Below, one piece after another: positions 28,190 through 35,510 of a DNA stretch of 64,000 nucleotides. Both the position numbers and the translations under genes were made by a program. Numbering within the stretch: position 1 is the stretch's first letter; every line of letters begins with the position of its first letter. Below the pieces are notes generated by a model. It searched no databases. It was given only the letters and a program-made list of their open reading frames with translations, and was not told the origin of the DNA. The stretch is from an uncultured Flavobacteriales bacterium (GTDB lineage: Bacteria; Bacteroidota; Bacteroidia; Flavobacteriales_D; Parvicellaceae). The stretch lies in assembly GCA_943788115.1 (NCBI GenBank), contig CALSPA010000012.1:186001-250000 (forward strand). Direction: 5' to 3'.

Positions 28190-29299
28190 CTATTTGTTGC
28201 TAATAAATTTTGAAGAATATAGCTTACGTTTGTTATCTTCAATTAATATAAAATAGATGCCTTTTTTATAGTTGTTGTTTAGACTGATTTTGTTATTGTA
28301 AATGTCTTTCGTAACTGTAACTTCAACCCCCAAATTATTAATGATTTTTAAGTTGTAAGGCTTCTTAATCTTATTGGTTACTTCAATCACAAAATTAGTT
28401 TCAATTGGGTTGGGCATAACTTTAATATATTCAGATTTATGGATATTATTTTCATTAATCGATGCAACAATACCATTTAGTATGCTTACAGTTTCATTAG
28501 TATTTCCTAGGTCGTAAAAATCTACAGTTAAAAAATTGGGAAATTTGTTTTTTTCAATTTGACATTGAAGTGCTCTATTAATAAAAAATGGATTTGAATT
28601 AGCAACAGATGATGCGTTTTCATCTCCTGTTCCTAGTATTGTTGTTACAAAATGGTTGAAAATAAATAAGTCATTAATTGAGTCACCTCTGTTAAAGTCA
28701 CAATTAAAGTCATTTTGATTGTTTACTGAATAATGTGTTTCAACCGCAAAATCCCATACGTAATGGTACCATTGTTGATTAGTTGCTGCATCATCAACAT
28801 CTGAAAAAATTACTAATCTAGTGTTGTTGTTTACCATTGTTTGTAAAGTTGGCCAAGAACTTGTTGTGTCGTGTGTGTATAGATAAGTGTTTAATCCAGA
28901 TTGATTAATTACATTTTCAATAGAATTAGCATCCGTGTAACATTCAAAAATAATAGTAACAATCTCATTTGGATTGATAGATAAGAACTGATTAATTTGA
29001 TTTAAGTAATCAATTAATGGGTTAGAACCTAGAATTGCTGACCCATGGTATACCATGGGTGTTCCTCCACTGTCGTAAACATCAAGCATTAATGCTCTTA
29101 CACCATTATTAAGTTGTGTGACAATGTTGAAATTCTGATTAGGTAGACTAAAATTTCCTTCTTCAGAATTAAATGAATTGTGAGTTGTGAGGTAAGCTAC
29201 ATTATTGTAAGTTTTATTACATAAAATAGAAGAGCCATTGCATTGAGCTTTGGCTGTGAAAGAAAAAATTATTGCTATGAACGATAAAGCTAATTTCAT
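28190..29299 (-). CDS. Secreted PI-PLC X-domain-like protein with T9SS type A sorting tail
   Basis: An exported protein of 369 residues. I start it at ATG 29299 because that gives a clean signal peptide (MKLALSFIAIIFSFTAKAQ); an upstream start would add 14 residues and run into the preceding gene. NVAYLTTHNSF and MVYHG carry the two histidines expected of a phosphatidylinositol-specific phospholipase C X domain, and VTIIFECYTD and LVIFSDVD fit the barrel strands. The last 75 residues (KVMPNPIETNFVIEV, GIYFILIED) form a type A sorting domain. The substrate is unknown; other members act on phosphoinositides or glycosylated lipid anchors. It follows the second PP2C gene by 10 bases, so it may be cotranscribed with it. 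Confidence 0.8.
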   Translation of the reverse strand: MKLALSFIAIIFSFTAKAQCNGSSILCNKTYNNVAYLTTHNSFNSEEGNFSLPNQNFNIVTQLNNGVRALMLDVYDSGGTPMVYHGSAILGSNPLIDYLNQINQFLSINPNEIVTIIFECYTDANSIENVINQSGLNTYLYTHDTTSSWPTLQTMVNNNTRLVIFSDVDDAATNQQWYHYVWDFAVETHYSVNNQNDFNCDFNRGDSINDLFIFNHFVTTILGTGDENASSVANSNPFFINRALQCQIEKNKFPNFLTVDFYDLGNTNETVSILNGIVASINENNIHKSEYIKVMPNPIETNFVIEVTNKIKKPYNLKIINNLGVEVTVTKDIYNNKISLNNNYKKGIYFILIEDNKRKLYSSKFISNK

Positions 29300-29309
29300 T
29301 TTATGAATT

Positions 29310-30917
29310 TTAAATTTCAACCCCAATAACAAGAATATCATCTAATTGTTCTTGATTTCTTTTCCAAGAATTGAACTTATCCATAAAGATATCTTTTTGT
29401 TTATTTATTGGTGTTTTGTCTAATTCTATAATCAATTCTTTAAATCTTCTAATTAAAAATTTTTTATTTTTTTCTCCTCCAAATTGATCAATATATCCAT
29501 CTGAGAACATGTAAATTCTATCTCCTTTCTTAATTGGAATCTCTATCTCAACAGGTTTCTCATTTCTTTCCTTCATCTCTCCTACAGAACAAGGTATGGG
29601 TTCGAAAGTATGTATTTTTTCACCATCCCATAAAATAATGGGTCTTCTTGCTCCAGAGTAAGTAAATTTATTTTCATTTTCGTTAAATGCACAAATTGAT
29701 AAATCTATACCATCTTTCTGAAAAGAATCGCCACTCCTATTAATTGAATTATAGATGCCAATATCTAATAGTTCTAAAGCCAAGCCTGGTGAGTTTACTT
29801 TTGGATCTAAAATAATTTGATTCATTAACTCACTTCCTAACATTGAAAGAAATGCACCAGGAATACCATGACCTGTACAATCGGCACAGGCAATTATAAG
29901 GTAATCACCTTTTTTCTTAAACCAATAAAAATCTCCGCTTACTATGTCTCTTGGTTTGTTGAAAATAAAAAAATCAGAAAAAAAGTTGTCCAGAATTTTA
30001 ACATTTGGAAGCACTGATTCTTGAATGTTTTTAGCGTAATTAATACTATCTGTAATGTTGTTATTTTTTAGTTCTATAATTTCTTTTTGTTCAGTTACTT
30101 TTATTTTTTCTTTATTTAATTCTCTTGTCCTTAATTCTACTTCTTGTATTAATATAATACGATTCTTTTCAGCCTTTATACTTCTTAATTTAAATACCAC
30201 ATAAAATGAAATGATAAATACAAAAGAAATAAGCACTATGAACCATCCTCTTTCCCAAAAAGGAGGGATGATTTCAAATTCATAACTGATTAAATCAGAT
30301 TCCACATTATCTCCATTAGCTCCTTTAACATGTAAAGTGTATTTCCCTGAGGGAAGGTAGGAGTAAATTGCTCTATTTCTTTTGCTCCATGGAGACCAGT
30401 CTTTATCAAAATTTTCTAATTTATAGCTGTATGACACTTGATGAGGATTTCCAAAATGTAAACCAATAAACTCAAATGAAAGGTGATTTTCTGTGTGTTT
30501 AAACTTCTTTTTTGAATTTTCAATTTCGTTTTTAAGAAACAACTTTTTACTTGTAAAATGCATTAAAGGAGCAATAGTGTCAAAAGTTAATTCTTTAGCG
30601 TTACACTTAATTGCTCCCTTAACTGTACCGAACCATAAATCACCATTTTCACTTTTAAATTTTGCATTTTGATTTGTTTCAACTCCTGTAAAACCTTGAT
30701 TTATACCATAATGTTTGAATAAGTTTTTATTTCCAGTTGAATAAGAACTTGTTGTGTCAGAAATAACATCTAACCCAGAATTTGTGCCTACCCAAACTTT
30801 ACCGAAATTGTCTGCAATTATTAGATAAGGATTGTTAGAGCTTAATCCGTTTTTAGAGTCAAACTGTATGAACTTTGTTCCATCATATTTGAAAATCACC
30901 TCCACCAATTGAGCCAA
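29310..30917 (-). CDS. Second propeller-type PP2C phosphatase, C-terminal piece with Y_Y_Y and SpoIIE domains
   Basis: Second part of a gene spanning 29310-32460. The nominal TTG start at 30917 is probably not real; the true frame enters near 30897. It has a last propeller blade (FGKVWVGTNSGLDV), a Y_Y_Y domain at about 135-215 (SYSYKLENFDKDWSPW), a membrane helix near 222-245, a coiled coil and a SpoIIE/PP2C domain with SGDFYWF (near 324), DCTGHGIPGAF and FSDGYIDQ. The residues that hold the metal ions are present. It is clearly a paralogue of the gene at 21864, in the opposite orientation, and the two flank the SiaB/SiaC-like genes. Confidence 0.87.
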   Translation of the reverse strand: MAQLVEVIFKYDGTKFIQFDSKNGLSSNNPYLIIADNFGKVWVGTNSGLDVISDTTSSYSTGNKNLFKHYGINQGFTGVETNQNAKFKSENGDLWFGTVKGAIKCNAKELTFDTIAPLMHFTSKKLFLKNEIENSKKKFKHTENHLSFEFIGLHFGNPHQVSYSYKLENFDKDWSPWSKRNRAIYSYLPSGKYTLHVKGANGDNVESDLISYEFEIIPPFWERGWFIVLISFVFIISFYVVFKLRSIKAEKNRIILIQEVELRTRELNKEKIKVTEQKEIIELKNNNITDSINYAKNIQESVLPNVKILDNFFSDFFIFNKPRDIVSGDFYWFKKKGDYLIIACADCTGHGIPGAFLSMLGSELMNQIILDPKVNSPGLALELLDIGIYNSINRSGDSFQKDGIDLSICAFNENENKFTYSGARRPIILWDGEKIHTFEPIPCSVGEMKERNEKPVEIEIPIKKGDRIYMFSDGYIDQFGGEKNKKFLIRRFKELIIELDKTPINKQKDIFMDKFNSWKRNQEQLDDILVIGVEI

Positions 30918-32460
30918 CCCATATGTTGCCGAATGAATCTTCAGTTATCGAACCAGCTCTTAGGTTGACAAGGCCATCTTTATCATTTAAAGTTTTAAAA
31001 TTCTTGCCATCCCAAACTGAAATACCAGCATCATCAGAGCCTAAATATACTAATCCCTTTTTAGAGGGGAATACTGTCCAAAAGTTATTGCTACAAAGCC
31101 CATCGGATTTAAAAAATGATTCTATTTTAAATTCTTTTTTAGAAATGTCAATTTTGTTCACACCATTATTGAAGCTTGCAAGCCAAATAAATCCTTTTGA
31201 ATCTTGACATATACTTATTATATAATTATCAGATAATCCATCCTTAATTGTTAAATGTCTAACGACCTTAAAGAGTTCATCAATAATATAAACACCATCA
31301 CTTGTTCCAAGCCATATGTTGTTGTTATTATCTTCAAAAATACACCTCAAGTTGTTTAATTTAAAATCGAATAAATTACTTACATGAATAATTTTATTGA
31401 AAGACCTCTTATTAATATCATTGATTAATAAAAGATCTAATTCAGATTTTCCTCCAACCCATAAATAGTTGTTATGATCCATTAATAATGTGGAGACTTG
31501 ATTATTCTGCAGACCAAGTGATTTGTCGTAAGCCTTAAACTTTGCGGTAATAACTTGAGAAACACCATCTCCTTCAGAACCAATCCAGAGATTATTTTCA
31601 TTGTCAAAAAGCAGGGTGTTTATCTTGTTTGAGAGTAAATTGTTTTTTGTTGATAATGCTTGTTTATTATTGTCTTTAAAAATTAGTGCACCATTTTCTT
31701 TATTTGAAATATAAATTTCATTGGTTTTAGAAATTGCAATATCTGTAAAGGTGTTTTCAAGGCTTATTTCTGAAACAATTTTATTTTCTTTAAAGAATAT
31801 TAATCCTCTTGATGAAATTACTATTAATTCATTATTAGCGTCCCAATCAAAGTCATATACTATTGATTTATCTAATAGTTTTGATTTGAATTTTAAATTT
31901 TCATCTAGAATAATTAGTCCATTACTTGTGGCTATAAATAGTTGTTTGTTCTTAGATTTTATTTCATTAAGACGAGTGAGTTTATTAGTGTCAACGGAAA
32001 TAATATTTTTAATGTTTATAGAGTCATTTGTTAATTCTAAATTAAAAATGCCATTAGATGAGCTTATTCCTATAACCCCATTCTTCCAATTTGTTAAAGC
32101 AATGATGTCGGAGTTTAATTCTTTAGGGTTTTTGTTAAATATGTTTTTTTTAGAAATACATGAAAACCCTTCATATCGATGACCTGTCCAAATGTTACTG
32201 TATTTATCTTCGCAAATAGCTTTAACATGATTGTCTGCCAAATTGTTTTTTTGACTAAATGTGTTAAAATCAATTCCGTTAAAACGTGAAATACCTCCTT
32301 GAGTTCCAAGCCAAATAAACCCTTTTGAATCTTGAAATATATCGTATACACTAGATTGAGGTAGACCCTCAGCTAAATTGAAGTTTTTAAAATTGAATTG
32401 TTGTGCGTATGAATTTATTATGAGATGAATACCAATAAGTATTACAAAACTTTTTTTCAT
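30883..32460 (-). CDS. Second propeller-type PP2C phosphatase, N-terminal piece (frameshifted gene)
   Basis: First 525 residues of the gene that ends at 29310. A signal peptide (MKKSFVILIGIHLIINSYAQ) is followed by propeller blades such as DSKGFIWLGTQGGISRFNG, NNIWLGTSDGVYI and KGFIWLASFNNGV. The frame runs out at 30883 after WVGSIGGG. Dropping one base in GGTGGAGGTG (plus 30897-30906) gives WVGSIGG followed by VIFKYDG or a close variant, the usual blade end, and joins the two pieces into 1049 residues. The start is secure because it gives the signal peptide. The T9SS cargo gene upstream ends 41 bases earlier. Confidence 0.82.
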   Translation of the reverse strand: MKKSFVILIGIHLIINSYAQQFNFKNFNLAEGLPQSSVYDIFQDSKGFIWLGTQGGISRFNGIDFNTFSQKNNLADNHVKAICEDKYSNIWTGHRYEGFSCISKKNIFNKNPKELNSDIIALTNWKNGVIGISSSNGIFNLELTNDSINIKNIISVDTNKLTRLNEIKSKNKQLFIATSNGLIILDENLKFKSKLLDKSIVYDFDWDANNELIVISSRGLIFFKENKIVSEISLENTFTDIAISKTNEIYISNKENGALIFKDNNKQALSTKNNLLSNKINTLLFDNENNLWIGSEGDGVSQVITAKFKAYDKSLGLQNNQVSTLLMDHNNYLWVGGKSELDLLLINDINKRSFNKIIHVSNLFDFKLNNLRCIFEDNNNNIWLGTSDGVYIIDELFKVVRHLTIKDGLSDNYIISICQDSKGFIWLASFNNGVNKIDISKKEFKIESFFKSDGLCSNNFWTVFPSKKGLVYLGSDDAGISVWDGKNFKTLNDKDGLVNLRAGSITEDSFGNIWVGSIGGGDFQI

Positions 32461-32501
32461 AATTAATTTCCTTTAAACAATGTGGTTACTACTTTGATAA
32501 T

Positions 32502-34298
32502 TTAATTTGTTTTTGCAATGGTTTTTGTTAGATAACCTTTGTTAGTTACAATTGAGATAATATATATTCCAGATTTATAATGCCGCAAGTTTATTTTCGA
32601 AGAATTACTGTTTAAATCTTTGAGAGTATAAATGTTTTTACCCGAAATGTCATAAATATTTAATTCGTTAATTTCTAAATTAGAACTCCAATTTATGAAA
32701 ACTTCATTTTTTGTTGGATTTGGAAATACAGACCATAAGTTTTGAGTGAAATTCTCAATTCCAACTGTGTATATGTATGGATTAGATGTATATGTACAAC
32801 CATCTAAATTTATAACACTCACTGTGTAGTCTCCAGTATTTTGTGGAAAATATGTTTCTGAATTAGCTCCAGCAATAGGTGAGCCATTATTGTTCCATTG
32901 TATAGTCCAACCTAATGGAGCTGATGTGTACAGTTCTAAATTAGAATTAATGTCAATAACAGGACTAGGATTAGTTGAATCACAATATACCGCATAAATA
33001 GTATCTGATGACGTTCCACATCCATAATTGTTAAAAGCAATGAGGTGGTAATATCCCGAGGTTTCAATTGTGTCAGTAGGTGAAGTGTTTCCGGCAATAA
33101 TGGTGTCGTTTACATACCATTGTAAGCCATAATGAGTAGAATCCGTTGATAAAACGTATAGATTGTTGTCAAACTCAATGTTGGGTTGACCGGGAACATC
33201 ATAAATCTGAATAGTGTCATTACTTAATATTGAAGGTGATGGTAAAATTTGTAAATAATCTATAGTATAAGAAACATCTGCATAGCTACCAGCCGAACAA
33301 TTTGAACAAGAATTTAGATTGATGTTGTGTGATCCAATGTAGTCATCTGACCCATAAGTAAATTCAGCTGTATTTATTTGAGCAGCAGATTCATCAGCAT
33401 CCATTACAGAAATTTCATATGTTTTATTTGGGTCAAGATTTATGTTCATTGTCCAAGTTATTGGTCCGTTATTATTATACTCAAATGTTGACTGGTAAAT
33501 TAAATTGCCATCTTCATAAAGAATGAAATAGGGGTCTGGCATATTGCCGTTTAGTAATTCCCATCCCCATGGTGCTCCAGTCCAACTTTCAGTAACGTCT
33601 TCAATAGTAAAGCTTGTTAGAGTGTAAACATCGACAGTGTCAATACTATTGTATGCTTGATAGGTAACATGGTATTCCCCAGGGGAATTATATTGTTGAG
33701 TAGATGGGTTTTCAGCTGTTGAAGTATTGCCATTATCAAAATCCCAAAAATAAGCAGCTAATCCAGGGTTATTATTAGTAAAGTCAATACTTGCTGGATA
33801 GCAACCAGATGAATTATTCATCGAAAATCCAGAGTTGCCAGACCCAGGATTGTTTTGATTTACAGCCATAAAGACAGAAAATGAAATTGGAATGTTGTTA
33901 ATTGTTTGCCCAGAAGCAACAACATTAACAAGAATACTAACTTCTATATCATAGTCACCAGCTAACAAAGGACTTCCGAAGATATTTATGCAGCCATATA
34001 TATTACTCTGAGGGTCATAATTACATCCACCGGCAGAGTTGTCACATTCCCAGTCCAATCCAACAGGAAGCGCTATATTAACAATTTGGAAGTTTGTAAT
34101 CGTAGCCCCCATTGTGTCTAAAATCATAACAAAAGTAACATCTTCACTATACGCATTTCCAATAAATCCATCTGGCAAAGAGTCAGGATAAATTCCAGGT
34201 TGTGTATACGTGTAATCGATGGTACATGTTTGAGAATACAATGAATTAAAATGAAAAATTGAAAAAATAAGAAGTGTAAATGCTATTAATCTTTTCAT
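32502..34298 (-). CDS. T9SS type A cargo protein with PKD domain
   Basis: A 598-residue secreted protein. Signal peptide at 1-22 (MKRLIAFTLLIFSIFHFNSLYS). Residues about 165-235 contain a PKD domain with the signature AAYFWDFDNGNTSTAENP and GEYHVTYQAYNS. Later parts look like immunoglobulin-like surface modules (YHLIAFNNYGC, YTVSVINLDGC). The end (about 520-598) is a type A sorting domain: SVFPNPTKNEVFINW, LNIYDISGKNIY, SGIYIISIVTNKG. It should be exported through the T9SS and attached or released at the cell surface (family knowledge). The binding partner or activity is not visible. No enzyme motif was found. Confidence 0.85.
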   Translation of the reverse strand: MKRLIAFTLLIFSIFHFNSLYSQTCTIDYTYTQPGIYPDSLPDGFIGNAYSEDVTFVMILDTMGATITNFQIVNIALPVGLDWECDNSAGGCNYDPQSNIYGCINIFGSPLLAGDYDIEVSILVNVVASGQTINNIPISFSVFMAVNQNNPGSGNSGFSMNNSSGCYPASIDFTNNNPGLAAYFWDFDNGNTSTAENPSTQQYNSPGEYHVTYQAYNSIDTVDVYTLTSFTIEDVTESWTGAPWGWELLNGNMPDPYFILYEDGNLIYQSTFEYNNNGPITWTMNINLDPNKTYEISVMDADESAAQINTAEFTYGSDDYIGSHNINLNSCSNCSAGSYADVSYTIDYLQILPSPSILSNDTIQIYDVPGQPNIEFDNNLYVLSTDSTHYGLQWYVNDTIIAGNTSPTDTIETSGYYHLIAFNNYGCGTSSDTIYAVYCDSTNPSPVIDINSNLELYTSAPLGWTIQWNNNGSPIAGANSETYFPQNTGDYTVSVINLDGCTYTSNPYIYTVGIENFTQNLWSVFPNPTKNEVFINWSSNLEINELNIYDISGKNIYTLKDLNSNSSKINLRHYKSGIYIISIVTNKGYLTKTIAKTN

Positions 34299-34454
34299 TG
34301 TTTAGAGTAATAAATTCTATATAAAGCTAAAATATTTAAAGTAAAGTAAAAAATAACAGCTATATATTTCAAAGAAATGAATTTTTTAAGCTTACAATAT
34401 TTTTAGTTTGTTGACCACCTAAAATGTAACCATAAAAATGGTTTGCTGTAGCTA

Positions 34455-35510
34455 TTATAGATTATTTGTTCTGATGAAACCTTTAGAACCTCTTGATTTA
34501 AACAGTGCATTTCTAGTATTTGCCCATTGAAATGAAATTTCAAACCCACCAGAATTTGCTTGGCTTATTTCAGAAACTGAAAGTTCGTAAAGTAATCCTA
34601 TTTTACAACTTCCAAATTCAACCATTATTTGAGGTGCAATGGCATCTTTTACGCGGTGAATTAATCCGAATCCAAAGTATGATTCTGTATATATTCCTGT
34701 GTATTTAGTTCCATTTCTAAGTCTTGCTTTCATCATGGCATTTATTAAAAACATTTGATGAGGGCCTTGATTCATGAATACAAAAGATACTGCTGAAGCC
34801 CATTCCGAATTAGGTATATCCAATTGTGTGCCTGAATGAATTACAAGTTTAGCATCTAGCTTATCTTCATTACCGTTAGAGAATTTTAATTGTGGTTGAG
34901 AAACATGAAAATAGGCTAACCCTGCATAAATGTTTGATAGCTCTTTTCTATTTAATTTATTTTTCCCCCCATTGTAATTATAAAAAACTCCAGCGCCAAA
35001 ATCTTCATGAAAGAATGATGTGTTTGAAGAAGATTCATTTGAGTTTATATTAGGGTCGAAAGATGTCCCATCAAACTGATTCCCCCAGCTTAAATTACCT
35101 AGTTTACCTGTTCTTTGTACCGCCCCCATTTGAATTGCAGCCGAAACAGTTTGATTCTCGGCAATTGGAATAATTCCTGAAATAGAAAAATTTAGTTGGT
35201 TAATTCCAAATTGTCCTTCACCGGCTATATCATTGAAGAAAGAGAGTCCTAAACCTAAATAGCTCTTTTGTTTTCCGTTGTCATTTTTTAAGAGATTCAT
35301 GTCAAACGAAAATTGTGAAGTCATATAAGATTTATCAATGCCTAGCCACTGTTTCCTGTTTGATATTGTTACTCTTTCCCATCCATTGAAAACACCTATT
35401 GATGCTGGATTTATTAGTTGAGGAACAAAAGTACTTTGCGCAAAATGTACATCTTGAGCTTTAAAATTAAAGCTTGTGAAAATTAATAGTAAATAAATTA
35501 ATTTTTTCAT
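34455..35510 (-). CDS. PorP/SprF family T9SS outer-membrane protein
   Basis: A complete 351-residue barrel-type protein with a signal peptide (MKKLIYLLLIFTSFNFKAQ) and the family signature near the N-terminus: DVHFAQSTFVPQLINPASIG, then RKQWLGIDKSYMTSQFSFD. Its start overlaps the stop of the upstream CotH/CHU_C gene by four bases (ATGA type), so the two are translated together. By analogy with SprF and SprB it probably serves as outer-membrane partner for that CHU_C protein (inference). Confidence 0.92.
   Translation of the reverse strand: MKKLIYLLLIFTSFNFKAQDVHFAQSTFVPQLINPASIGVFNGWERVTISNRKQWLGIDKSYMTSQFSFDMNLLKNDNGKQKSYLGLGLSFFNDIAGEGQFGINQLNFSISGIIPIAENQTVSAAIQMGAVQRTGKLGNLSWGNQFDGTSFDPNINSNESSSNTSFFHEDFGAGVFYNYNGGKNKLNRKELSNIYAGLAYFHVSQPQLKFSNGNEDKLDAKLVIHSGTQLDIPNSEWASAVSFVFMNQGPHQMFLINAMMKARLRNGTKYTGIYTESYFGFGLIHRVKDAIAPQIMVEFGSCKIGLLYELSVSEISQANSGGFEISFQWANTRNALFKSRGSKGFIRTNNL

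Noticed and set aside
31721-32182. A 153-codon plus-strand frame inside the second PP2C gene
   Set aside because: Antisense to clear propeller blades, with no start context or motif.
34428-34443. AACCAT / ATGGTT hairpin after the PorP gene, as a terminator
   Set aside because: Only six base pairs and followed by a short, broken T stretch; too weak to call.
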